Source: Treponema sp. UBA4873 (GTDB lineage: Bacteria; Spirochaetota; Spirochaetia; Treponematales; Treponemataceae). From it: DNA of 64,000 nucleotides. Below the pieces are notes generated by a model, which had not been told where the DNA came from, did no database searches, and saw nothing but the letters and a program-made list of their open reading frames with translations. Both the position numbers and the translations under genes were made by a program. The DNA lies in the NCBI GenBank assembly GCA_002399405.1, contig DHDP01000019.1:1-64000 (forward strand), in the 5' to 3' direction. Shown here piece after piece: positions 24,677-31,046 of the stretch (position 1 is its first letter; every line of letters starts with the position of its first letter).

Positions 24677-24847
24677 ATGAAGACAGAAGATTTTAATAAA
24701 AATAAGGCGGCGACGACTGCGGGCAGAATCATAGGTACGGTAATCGGCTGGTTTATTATAATTTTTGCAGCCCTTGTTCTTTTGGGTACTGCTGCCGCAG
24801 TGATTAAGCTGGCAGTAAAAGTGTTCGGATGGATATTCTCATGGTAA
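24677..24847 (+). CDS. Small single-span membrane protein (56 aa)
   Basis: GGGGGAGG precedes the ATG at 24677. The 56-residue protein has a charged N-terminus and a hydrophobic stretch (about residues 16-50, 'IGTVIGWFIIIFAALVLLG'). It overlaps the next gene by 19 bases. It could be a lysis or exclusion peptide; no family recognised. Confidence 0.55.
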   Translation: MKTEDFNKNKAATTAGRIIGTVIGWFIIIFAALVLLGTAAAVIKLAVKVFGWIFSW

Positions 24848-25185
24848 CCGACAGACGGGACAACCCGATGACATATCAGGGAGATGGTCGGCTGATTGCC
24901 TATATTTCCGGACCGATAACGCTTGACCCGGATTATAAAGAAAAGTTTGCCCGGGCAGAACGGTATCTATCCAAAAAAGGTTATATAGTCCTGAACCCGA
25001 CTTTTCTGCCGGAGGGAATGCCGCATGACAGGTATCTGCCTATTAATGATGCAATGATTATTGTGTCCAACGTTGTATTTTTTATGCACGGATGGAGGAA
25101 AAGTCTTGGCTGCCTGCACGAATGGGAAACAGCACTCCGCCATGATAAGAACACCCAGCTACTGCCTAAGGAGGCATACAGATGA
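24829..25185 (+). CDS. DUF4406-like nucleoside deoxyribosyltransferase-fold protein
   Basis: The 118-residue protein (start uncertain: ATGs at 24829, 24841 and 24868) has 'LIAYISGPITLDPDYKEKFARAERYLSKKGYIVLNPTFLP', then 'DAMIIVSNVVFFMHGWRKSLGCLHEWETAL'. This is the DUF4406 pattern, a Rossmann-like relative of nucleoside 2-deoxyribosyltransferases. Phage members may act on nucleotides. It is in the early operon. Confidence 0.75.
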   Translation: MDILMVTDRRDNPMTYQGDGRLIAYISGPITLDPDYKEKFARAERYLSKKGYIVLNPTFLPEGMPHDRYLPINDAMIIVSNVVFFMHGWRKSLGCLHEWETALRHDKNTQLLPKEAYR

Positions 25186-25262
25186 ATCTTTTCTTATTGG
25201 GATTTTACTGCGGGCTGTCACAAAATGTTTAATTGCAAAAATCAGACGACAGTTCGCAAAGT

Positions 25263-25394
25263 ATGTTTAATTTTCTCCACAGCTTTTATATGATGAAAAA
25301 GTTCAAGCCGGACTACACTTTTTCTGATTTTGCACAGGACTTGTCCGCTCTGAGTAAAGCTATGGGCGAAGTTAATAAGGACGCTCAGAAATGA
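25263..25394 (+). CDS. Small early protein (43 aa)
   Basis: A 43-residue protein ('FKPDYTFSDFAQDLSALSKAM' in the middle) ends in an ATGA overlap with the GemA-like gene. The ribosome site is weak and another ATG at 25290 is possible. Included because of the coupling and normal composition. Confidence 0.45.
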   Translation: MFNFLHSFYMMKKFKPDYTFSDFAQDLSALSKAMGEVNKDAQK

Positions 25395-25834
25395 CAGCCG
25401 TACAGTCTCGGTGGGTAAAAATAATTCATGTTGCAAAATCAAAATGCAGACTGGACGACGATGCCTATCGTGCGCTGCTTTCATCAGCAGGAGTTTCTTC
25501 CGCAAAAGAAATAGCGACGTGGGAACAGTATCGTACTGTCATGACAGGATTTAAAAAACTGGGGTTCTCTGCACGTCCGCTGAAACAGAAGCAGGAACAG
25601 TCAGGCCGGAATCCGGACTGGATATCTGCAAAGCAGGAATACTACATCAAAGGACTGTGGGATTTGGCAAGCAGAAAACGGGATGAAAAAAGCCTCCGGG
25701 CGATATGTAAACGTATTACAGGCGGTGATGATATTTCGTTTTGTCATAAGGCGGATGCAACAAAATTAATTCTGGCGCTGCGTAAAATTGCGGAAGACGC
25801 CGGTTACAATCCTGATACTAAAGACAGGGGGTGA
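25391..25834 (+). CDS. gemA: GemA / Mu gp16-like regulatory protein
   Basis: The 147-residue protein carries the DUF1018 signature: 'KIIHVAKSKCRLDDDAYRALLSSAGV' near the N-terminus, then 'FKKLGF' and a C-terminal helical half 'SAKQEYYIKGLWDLASRKRDEKSLRAICKRITG'. In Mu GemA affects host gene expression and DNA supercoiling (known). It is in the usual place at the end of the early region. Confidence 0.85.
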   Translation: MTAVQSRWVKIIHVAKSKCRLDDDAYRALLSSAGVSSAKEIATWEQYRTVMTGFKKLGFSARPLKQKQEQSGRNPDWISAKQEYYIKGLWDLASRKRDEKSLRAICKRITGGDDISFCHKADATKLILALRKIAEDAGYNPDTKDRG

Positions 25835-25838
25835 TTGT

Positions 25839-26234
25839 ATGAGTGTAGCATTGACAGTGGGTGAATTTGCAGCCGTTACAGGTGATGACCGGCAGCATAT
25901 TTACTATCTGATCCGTATGTGTGTTATTGACGCATTCAAGGTTCGCACCAGCTGGCGGATCTCTGTCGATGCTGCGGAGGATTATTATGATAAGCGACAA
26001 ATTCAAAGCGATAATCGAACAGGAATTTCCGTCACCGATAATGGATATGCCGGATGTAATGGCCTGTCTGCATATCAGCAACAGGGGTGCATACCGGCTT
26101 ATGGTCGAAGACAGGGAAATTCCATCATGGAAAGACGAAGACGGAACATGGTGCACTCTCCGTTCGGACGTGATAGCGTACATAGACAAAAACGGAAATG
26201 CGTAAACGTGCAGCAGCTGATGCTGCCGTTTTAA
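25839..26234 (+). CDS. Helix-turn-helix protein, frame overlapping the next gene
   Basis: GGGGGTG precedes the ATG. The first ~50 residues resemble an excisionase-type HTH ('LTVGEFAAVTGDDRQHIYYLI'). From 25987 on, the same DNA also codes for a second HTH protein in another frame for some 220 bases, and the part of this protein in the overlap has odd composition. Either the gene once ended near 25,995, or a frameshift joins the two HTH parts. Confidence 0.5.
   Translation: MSVALTVGEFAAVTGDDRQHIYYLIRMCVIDAFKVRTSWRISVDAAEDYYDKRQIQSDNRTGISVTDNGYAGCNGLSAYQQQGCIPAYGRRQGNSIMERRRRNMVHSPFGRDSVHRQKRKCVNVQQLMLPF
25987..26205 (+). CDS. Excisionase-like HTH protein (72 aa)
   Basis: GGAGG six bases before the ATG, and a typical HTH_17 protein: 'DMPDVMACLHISNRGAYRLMVEDREIPSWKDEDGTWCTLRSDVIAYIDK'-type sequence (here described by its parts: MACLHISNRGAYRLM recognition region and RSDVIAYID end). 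Such proteins bind DNA as regulators or directionality factors. It could be a middle/late activator, since no Mor/C homologue is visible elsewhere. Confidence 0.7.
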   Translation: MISDKFKAIIEQEFPSPIMDMPDVMACLHISNRGAYRLMVEDREIPSWKDEDGTWCTLRSDVIAYIDKNGNA

Positions 26235-26285
26235 AGACAGGCAGGTTATACGGATTAGAAAAAAATGTGTTAGAACGACAAACAG

Positions 26286-26312
26286 CAGGATACCGCCTTC
26301 GGCACTATCCTG
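26286..26312 (+). repeat. Hairpin element, copy 1
   Basis: CAGGATA pairs with TATCCTG, with an inner GCC-TTC-GGC stem, 17 bases after the GTTAGAA core and 22 bases before the ATG of the small Cys-rich gene. A second copy with compensating base changes lies in front of the next gene. Confidence 0.65.
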
Positions 26313-26333
26313 ACAATTTGCGAAGGAGGAGAA

Positions 26334-26546
26334 ATGAGCGCTTATATATCGTGTACATGCGGAAGAAAAAGAGGGGATCATACAGCCCTCGAAGTTGTAC
26401 AAAGAAATTGCAATTATTCCGCATTCAACGGATATCATAAAACACTATCAGATTATTCCGAGGTCAGATGTACTAGACTGGGGTGCCATGGAAGCTGGCG
26501 AACTAAAGCGGCTTATGTCGATAGTTTGCCAGATGCAAAGTTCTAA
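26334..26546 (+). CDS. Small Cys-rich cassette protein (70 aa)
   Basis: An AAGGAGGAG ribosome site precedes the ATG. The 70-residue protein has five Cys residues ('CTCGRKRGD', 'NCNY', 'CTRLGCHG') and several basic residues, perhaps a small metal-binding protein. Its TAA stop (26544-26546) lies within the attC site, the usual arrangement in gene cassettes. No family recognised. Confidence 0.65.
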   Translation: MSAYISCTCGRKRGDHTALEVVQRNCNYSAFNGYHKTLSDYSEVRCTRLGCHGSWRTKAAYVDSLPDAKF

Positions 26547-26590
26547 CAACGAGTTCGAGCGGACTAAAGCCGCTCAACTCAATGTTAGAC
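26541..26590. other. attC-like recombination site
   Basis: TTCTAAC at the left and GTTAGAC at the right form the R''/R' pair (GTTRRRY matches fully). Inside, GAGTTcGAGCGG pairs with CCGCTCAACTC with one unpaired C on the left arm, as in attC sites where L'' has one extra base. Unpaired AC/AA spacers separate the two stems and a seven-base loop closes the structure. The layout matches the aadA-type 59-base element as I remember it. Confidence 0.7.
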
Positions 26591-26601
26591 GGATTCTTTA
26601 G

Positions 26602-26630
26602 CAGTATATCCGCCAACGGCGACTATACTG
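26602..26630 (+). repeat. Hairpin element, copy 2
   Basis: CAGTATA pairs with TATACTG, with inner GCC-AAC-GGC, 18 bases after GTTAGAC of the attC site and about 25 bases before the start of the lipoprotein gene. Relative to copy 1, the G-C pair at the fourth position is T-A, a compensated change. Confidence 0.65.
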
Positions 26631-26654
26631 ACACGAACTAAACCGGAGGATTCT

Positions 26655-27011
26655 ATGAAAAAGATTTTGATTGTGGCGCTTTTTGTTATATCGCTGGCGT
26701 CTTGTGCAAAAGAAGGTGTACCCGTTTCTGTTTCACAAGTAGGTAAAGATGATTTTGGTGTAACTTTCCTTTTTGAAAAGGATGGTGTTCAGGTTTACCG
26801 TTTTGAAGATGCCGGGGAATACCGCTATTTCACTATCGGGAATGGAAGTTTCCAGCCTCAAGTACAAAAACGCACGATTTCAAACGGTAAATCTACAACT
26901 ACTACAACGTGGTTAGACGGGGCATCTAACACATATAAGGCCCAAAACGTCAAGTGTGATATAGGGAAAAATAACGAAGCAGCCATCCGGGAACGGAAAG
27001 CAGCTGAGTGA
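26655..27011 (+). CDS. Small putative lipoprotein (118 aa)
   Basis: GGAGGA precedes the ATG. The N-terminus 'KKILIVALFVISLASCAKEG' is a clear lipoprotein signal with lipobox LASC. The mature part has 'FGVTFLFEKDGVQVYRFEDAGEYRYFTIGNG', resembling DUF4884-type small proteins often near phage genes. It follows the hairpin element and the attC site and ends in a terminator. It may be a lysogen-expressed surface protein; function unknown. Confidence 0.7.
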   Translation: MKKILIVALFVISLASCAKEGVPVSVSQVGKDDFGVTFLFEKDGVQVYRFEDAGEYRYFTIGNGSFQPQVQKRTISNGKSTTTTTWLDGASNTYKAQNVKCDIGKNNEAAIRERKAAE

Positions 27012-27044
27012 GACAAATGAAGTAAAATCCGGTAAAAAGGAAAA

Positions 27045-27069
27045 AAACAGCATGGAAAGTCTGCTGTTT
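27045..27069 (+). terminator. Terminator after the lipoprotein gene
   Basis: AAACAGC pairs with GCTGTTT around an 11-base loop, followed by further T residues (TTTTTATG). It closes the early/accessory unit. Confidence 0.8.
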
Positions 27070-27083
27070 TTTTATGTCCTATT

Positions 27084-27261
27084 TTGAAGAGTTTTTACAC
27101 TACATTTGTATACTGCTTAAACAGGCAGAAACCTCCGGGCTGTAACCCGGAGACAGACGGCAGACACCGCCTACAGGATGTCCTGATTCCACCTGACCTT
27201 GCAAGGTACTAAAAGCATCGGCATCAATGGTCATAAGGTTTAGCCTGAAGGAGTATACAAT
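27084..27261 (+). promoter_or_regulatory. Promoter and structured leader of the methylase gene
   Basis: TTGAAG (27084-27089) and TATACT (27109-27114) are 19 bases apart. The leader that follows contains a perfect CTCCGGG/CCCGGAG stem (27133-27152), a GGCAGAC-ACCGCC stretch and a CAGGA-TG-TCCTG palindrome near 27174, before GAAGGAG at the start codon. The function of the leader is unknown. Confidence 0.45.
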
Positions 27262-28053
27262 ATGAAAACACCAATTACTTATTATGGCGGTAAGCAGCAG
27301 CTTGCAAGTAAAATAATCAGTATTATACCTGAACACGAAATATACTGCGAACCATTCGTAGGCGGCGGAGCAGTCTTCTTTCAGAAACAGCCGTCAAAAT
27401 CAGAAATAATCAATGACGTTAACGGTGAACTTATTAATTTTTATGAGGTAATACAAAAAGATTTTTCACTTCTTGCACAGGAAGTTTCTATCAGTCTGCA
27501 CAGCAGAGAACTTCACCGACAGGCACGTGTGATAAATGAGAATCCTGAAATGTTTGACCGCATAAAAAGGGCTTGGGCTGTATGGGTAATTGCCAATTCT
27601 TCATTCGGTGCCGGATGGAAAGCCGGATGGGGATATGATGCAGCCGGGACAACGACAAAAAAAATAAGTAACAAACGAACTGCATTTACAGAGGAACTTG
27701 CAATTCGTCTTCAGAATGTTCAGATTGAGTGTTATGATGCCTTGAAAATCATACGCAGTAGAGATACCCGAAATACTTTTTTTTATTGTGATCCTCCATA
27801 CCCTGATACTGACCAGGGACATTATGATGGTTATTCTGCGGATGATTTTCGGCAACTTCTTGAAGTACTCGAAAATATCGAAGGTAAATTTCTATTGAGT
27901 TCTTTCAGACATCCGGTACTAAAAGAATTCACCGTAAAAAAAGGTTGGTATCAAATTGAACTGCATATGGCAAAACCGATGACAGCTCATTCCGGTGTTA
28001 CAAAAGAAAAAATAGAAGTTCTCACGGCGAATTATCCGATAGAATTGAAATAG
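27262..28053 (+). CDS. dam: DNA adenine-N6 methyltransferase (Dam / D12 class)
   Basis: The 263-residue enzyme has the D12-class order: 'TYYGGKQQLASKI' near the N-terminus, AdoMet motif 'EPFVGGGAVFF' (about 30-40), 'FFYCDPPYPDT' with catalytic DPPY at 177-180, and 'FLLSS' afterwards. It probably methylates adenine in a short site. Phages use such enzymes to avoid restriction or to time transcription and packaging; Mu mom depends on Dam (known). It has its own promoter and terminator, so it forms a separate unit. No partner endonuclease is nearby, so it is an orphan. Confidence 0.9.
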   Translation: MKTPITYYGGKQQLASKIISIIPEHEIYCEPFVGGGAVFFQKQPSKSEIINDVNGELINFYEVIQKDFSLLAQEVSISLHSRELHRQARVINENPEMFDRIKRAWAVWVIANSSFGAGWKAGWGYDAAGTTTKKISNKRTAFTEELAIRLQNVQIECYDALKIIRSRDTRNTFFYCDPPYPDTDQGHYDGYSADDFRQLLEVLENIEGKFLLSSFRHPVLKEFTVKKGWYQIELHMAKPMTAHSGVTKEKIEVLTANYPIELK

Positions 28054-28070
28054 CAAATAATAATCTTATG

Positions 28071-28091
28071 GCAGCAGACTCGTTCTGCTGC
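28071..28091 (+). terminator. Terminator after the methylase gene
   Basis: GCAGCAG/CTGCTGC with a seven-base loop is followed by TTTTTTG, immediately downstream of the stop codon. Confidence 0.85.
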
Positions 28092-28195
28092 TTTTTTGTT
28101 TTTAAAACTTTGCCCTGAGTTGAGGTTTGTTACTGTTTATCAATTACTCTATGACAAGATTGTCGGAATAGATAGAAATTTTCACGGGAGGAAAA

Positions 28196-28762
28196 ATGTT
28201 AAAGGTAGAGGTCTGGCGTAACCGCAGAAGTTATGATTTTAAGGTCTGTCCGGAAAAGCCTGACAGTTTTGAAAATAACTGGAAGAACAACAGTATTGAC
28301 CTGCTGCAGCTTATAGATACAGATACCGGAAAAGCACTGTTCTCCTGCAGATGTCAGTCTGTCGCCAACTACTGCTTTGGGAAAGAACGTCCGGGAGATA
28401 CGGTTTCTTATGGAGATACAATAGCGGAAGGTAAATTTACACTCCGCTGTTTTGTTCCGCCCCGGGCATTCCACGGAGAGATACATGCAATCACCAGTAC
28501 AATTGATAAAGACGGCCAGACTATTGACAGGAATGCAATGCAGATTTCTGCTGACGGATACCAGAATGGCCGCTGGCTCATACATGACCGCTACTCGTCA
28601 AAAGTCGGACACGACACAAATTACGCATGGTCTGCGGGCTGTATCATCCTGTCATCGGCCGATCTTGCTTTGTTCAACGCCGCATTGCGGGATGGAGGAA
28701 TTTCTTCCGGAGACGAACTGACAGGCGAAGTAGTCGAGGATTTTTACGGACAGGCTGCCTGA
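28196..28762 (+). CDS. DUF5675 / L,D-transpeptidase-like protein, possible endolysin
   Basis: The 188-residue protein has 'AEGKFTLRCFVPPRAFHGEIH' and a C-terminal 'RWLIHDRYSS...WSAGCIILS' region (about residues 125-155) in which a His and a Ser-Ala-Gly-Cys motif recall the HxG...SHGC motif of YkuD-type L,D-transpeptidases. It lacks a signal peptide. It opens the lysis-like cluster, with membrane proteins following, so peptidoglycan cleavage is a fair guess. GGGAGG precedes the start. Confidence 0.55.
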   Translation: MLKVEVWRNRRSYDFKVCPEKPDSFENNWKNNSIDLLQLIDTDTGKALFSCRCQSVANYCFGKERPGDTVSYGDTIAEGKFTLRCFVPPRAFHGEIHAITSTIDKDGQTIDRNAMQISADGYQNGRWLIHDRYSSKVGHDTNYAWSAGCIILSSADLALFNAALRDGGISSGDELTGEVVEDFYGQAA

Positions 28763-28819
28763 AAATAACCGGCAGATGACAGTTCTCCGGTCTATTGAAG
28801 TCTTAAATGGAGGTATCTT

Positions 28820-29272
28820 ATGATACAGAATTTTATTTTTCCATCATTTGTAATCATATCGATAGTGATGGTTGTTGTCTTTTCTGAAAATGTCAAAAAG
28901 GCGGATAAAGAAAAACGTTTCAAACGTTTTTATGTCTGTCTGCCTTTTTCTTTTTCCCTGCTGTTTGCGGCGATGCTGCTGTTCGGAAAATGGTTTCCTG
29001 TGCAGCAGCTGCCGTTTTACTGGGCAGTAATTTTCGGCATTTCCGTATTCGGGTATTCGGCCATATATAAAAACTTCAAGGCATGGCTCGAATCGAGAGG
29101 AAATGTACGGTCTTATCCTCCTGTCGTAGACACACCGGAGGCGAAAGAGCTTCATACTGCTGTCGCAGAAGGTTCAACAGCGGCAGAACAGGCTGCCGGT
29201 ATAAAGGCAGAAACAACTGCATCAGGGGACAGTGGAGCTTCCGCTGCCAGTGACGATGCTGCAACTCTTTAA
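28820..29272 (+). CDS. Membrane protein, candidate holin
   Basis: The 150-residue protein has three likely membrane segments (about residues 5-22, 42-58, 66-82) and an Ala/Thr/Glu-rich soluble C-terminus. Small size, number of spans and the position right after the possible endolysin suggest a holin. No recognised family. GGAGGT precedes the ATG. Confidence 0.5.
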   Translation: MIQNFIFPSFVIISIVMVVVFSENVKKADKEKRFKRFYVCLPFSFSLLFAAMLLFGKWFPVQQLPFYWAVIFGISVFGYSAIYKNFKAWLESRGNVRSYPPVVDTPEAKELHTAVAEGSTAAEQAAGIKAETTASGDSGASAASDDAATL

Positions 29273-29585
29273 AAATATAGGCAGCCGCATAAAATCGGCT
29301 GCCGGCTGGATTGTCTGCGGTCTTATGGTTGTAGTGTTCTTCTGGCGCAGTTTTACCGGTACTAAAAAGGTATCAGAAGACAGTTCAAAGGCCGGTAAAA
29401 CTGCCGAAAAAAAAGCAGCGGATGAGGCTGGGAGGGTGAAGAATGAAATACAAAAAACTGATGCTTCTGCCCTTGCTGCTGGTTCTCCCGATGCTGCGGC
29501 TCACAGCGCAGCAATCGCAGATGAACAGCAACAGTTCAGAGAACGTGTTCGGAATCGATTTGAACAGAACGTACAGCGGAAATGA
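29256..29585 (+). CDS. Single-span coiled-coil protein, spanin-like
   Basis: The ATG at 29256 is one choice; a GTG at 29232 is in frame. The 109-residue protein has an N-terminal membrane anchor ('GWIVCGLMVVVFFW') and a long charged helical tail, the form of an inner-membrane spanin or Rz. It overlaps the candidate holin at its start and the next gene by 143 bases in another frame. Confidence 0.45.
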   Translation: MLQLFKNIGSRIKSAAGWIVCGLMVVVFFWRSFTGTKKVSEDSSKAGKTAEKKAADEAGRVKNEIQKTDASALAAGSPDAAAHSAAIADEQQQFRERVRNRFEQNVQRK

Positions 29586-29850
29586 AGTTCTGAACCTGCT
29601 GACCATCATGGATGAAGAAGCGCAAACTTCTATTACCAATGCATACAACGAAGGATATAAAGCCGGACTGCTTGAATACAAACCGGAGACTATAAAACTG
29701 CAGAGCCTGAACGACTCCCTCAAAGCTGATGCGGAACAGATGCGCAGAGAATATGCATATACGGTACCGGTGTGGCAGGTTCCTCTCTGGACAGCAGGCG
29801 GGATTCTTTTCGGATATGGTCTCCGATTTGTGTCCGAGCTTATTAAATAG
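29443..29850 (+). CDS. Secreted protein nested with the spanin-like gene
   Basis: GGGAGG lies seven bases before the ATG at 29443. The 135-residue protein has a signal peptide ('LMLLPLLLVLPMLRLTAQ'), a helical middle and a hydrophobic C-terminus ('WTAGGILFGYGLRFV'). The nested layout recalls Rz/Rz1, but there is no lipobox Cys, so it is not an Rz1 lipoprotein. It might be a two-part unimolecular spanin. Confidence 0.5.
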   Translation: MKYKKLMLLPLLLVLPMLRLTAQQSQMNSNSSENVFGIDLNRTYSGNEVLNLLTIMDEEAQTSITNAYNEGYKAGLLEYKPETIKLQSLNDSLKADAEQMRREYAYTVPVWQVPLWTAGGILFGYGLRFVSELIK

Positions 29851-29861
29851 GAGCGAATATT

Positions 29862-30215
29862 ATGGAAGGCGTTGCTGCGGCAAATGATGTATATAAGCTC
29901 ATTGTGGCAATCGGGATTGGACCTACACTGCTGCTCTGCGCCGTGGTTGTTTTTTTCCTGTTCCGTGAACAAAAGAAAAATAACGAAGCCATGCAGAAGG
30001 TAATTGCTGACCTGAAAACTGCGTCGGATAAGGCAGATGCACAGCTGCTGGATCAGCTGACAAAATTGAACACGAAAATTGACTGCGTCAAGGACGAATC
30101 AGTTCAGAAAGAACAATACTTCAATGATTGGGGCGGCTGGCGGACAGAATTTAAAGACCTGCGCGATCTGCTGAATAAATACATTCTCGAGGAGAAAAAT
30201 AAAAATGGCAATTAA
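29862..30215 (+). CDS. Single-span coiled-coil membrane protein (117 aa)
   Basis: One N-terminal membrane segment ('LLLCAVVVFFLF', about residues 20-34) is followed by a coiled coil and 'NDWGGWRTEFKDLRDLLNKYI'. It fits the lysis cluster (a holin-like BhlA or a spanin component). It overlaps the next gene by 11 bases. Confidence 0.5.
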   Translation: MEGVAAANDVYKLIVAIGIGPTLLLCAVVVFFLFREQKKNNEAMQKVIADLKTASDKADAQLLDQLTKLNTKIDCVKDESVQKEQYFNDWGGWRTEFKDLRDLLNKYILEEKNKNGN

Positions 30216-30504
30216 AGCGAATACGCTGCGCGGGACTATTATCAGGCTGCTGAAAGAAGTTTATCCGGACGGACTCAACGAAACAGAAATTGTCGGCATT
30301 TATTATCAGTATTATAAGCCCGACGATATACGGGCATCATTACAGTATCTGACTGACAAAGGATATTTAATCAAACTTGAAAGTCCCCATCCGTATAAAC
30401 CGCTTGAAAAAATCGTCGGATACAAACTTCTTCCGAAGGGCATCGACCTTATAGACGGTAATATTGATGCTGATCCCGGTATTACACTTTCTCCGGAGGC
30501 GTAA
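30205..30504 (+). CDS. Winged-helix-like phage protein (99 aa; Mu gp26-like position)
   Basis: The sequence 'TIIRLLKEVYPDGLNETEIVGIYYQYYKPDDIRASLQYLTDKGYL' reads as a winged helix, consistent with the small protein encoded just before the small terminase in Mu-like phages (gp26 region). Probable DNA-binding role in packaging or regulation. Confidence 0.65.
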   Translation: MAIKANTLRGTIIRLLKEVYPDGLNETEIVGIYYQYYKPDDIRASLQYLTDKGYLIKLESPHPYKPLEKIVGYKLLPKGIDLIDGNIDADPGITLSPEA

Positions 30505-30506
30505 CA

Positions 30507-31046
30507 ATGGGACGCAAAGGAAAACCGGAATCCATTCCCGGAATGGTGGAATTTATTGTTAATAAATGGGACGGCGGAAAAAATACTATCGTATACGTCA
30601 CCGATGAAGTGGCGAAAAAGATTGATGAAAAAGGCTGCCGGATATCCATAAGCCGTGAGGCAATCAGACGTGTTATAAAATCTCATGAGGAAGAAATAGA
30701 AGATACAAAACGCGCCGTCGAGGCCGCTAAAAAAATGGCAGAAGTCCTGAAGGATTATCCCGCGACGGAAGTTTCTGAATCAATGCTGATGCAGTTGTCA
30801 CATCTTATTGCACAGGATATCAGGTCAGTTGATTCTCTGGAATTTGATGATCCTGCCGACATGGTGCAGTCTGCGGCTAAACTCGCGGAAGCTCAGCTTA
30901 AAATGTCGCAGTACCGGACGAAGGCAGTACAGGCACTGGATAAAGCAAAGGAGCAGCTGAAAAGTGAACTGCGTAAGGAAATACAGGCGGATCCGGAACT
31001 GCTTAACCGTCTGCTGCAGATTATAGACAAGGCAAAAGTGCAATGA
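30507..31046 (+). CDS. Small terminase subunit (DUF3486, Mu gp27-like)
   Basis: The 179-residue protein has the DUF3486 pattern: 'MGRKGKPESIPGMVEFIVNKW' at the start and 'ISISREAIRRVIKSHEEEIE' as HTH-linked helices, then a long coiled coil and 'LRKEIQADPELLNRLLQII' at the end. It would recognise phage DNA for packaging. The gene overlaps that of the large terminase by ATGA. Confidence 0.82.
   Translation: MGRKGKPESIPGMVEFIVNKWDGGKNTIVYVTDEVAKKIDEKGCRISISREAIRRVIKSHEEEIEDTKRAVEAAKKMAEVLKDYPATEVSESMLMQLSHLIAQDIRSVDSLEFDDPADMVQSAAKLAEAQLKMSQYRTKAVQALDKAKEQLKSELRKEIQADPELLNRLLQIIDKAKVQ

Larger units (their letters stand above)
26269..26584 (+). mobile_element. Candidate integron-type gene cassette
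   Basis: A GTTAGAA core-like sequence (26269-26275; the consensus GTTRRRY is met except for the last base) precedes a single small gene, whose stop codon lies inside an attC-like site ending in GTTAGAC (26584-26590). The unit of about 315 bases has the size and layout of an integron cassette. No integrase is in the window. See the attC entry. Confidence 0.55.

Noticed and set aside
26198..26440. An 80-codon plus frame overlapping the cassette gene
   Set aside because: Arg-rich, no ribosome site and covers the hairpin and the better supported 70-residue gene.
27100..27336. A 78-codon minus frame across the methylase leader
   Set aside because: It runs through the hairpins and into the methylase start and has no ribosome site.
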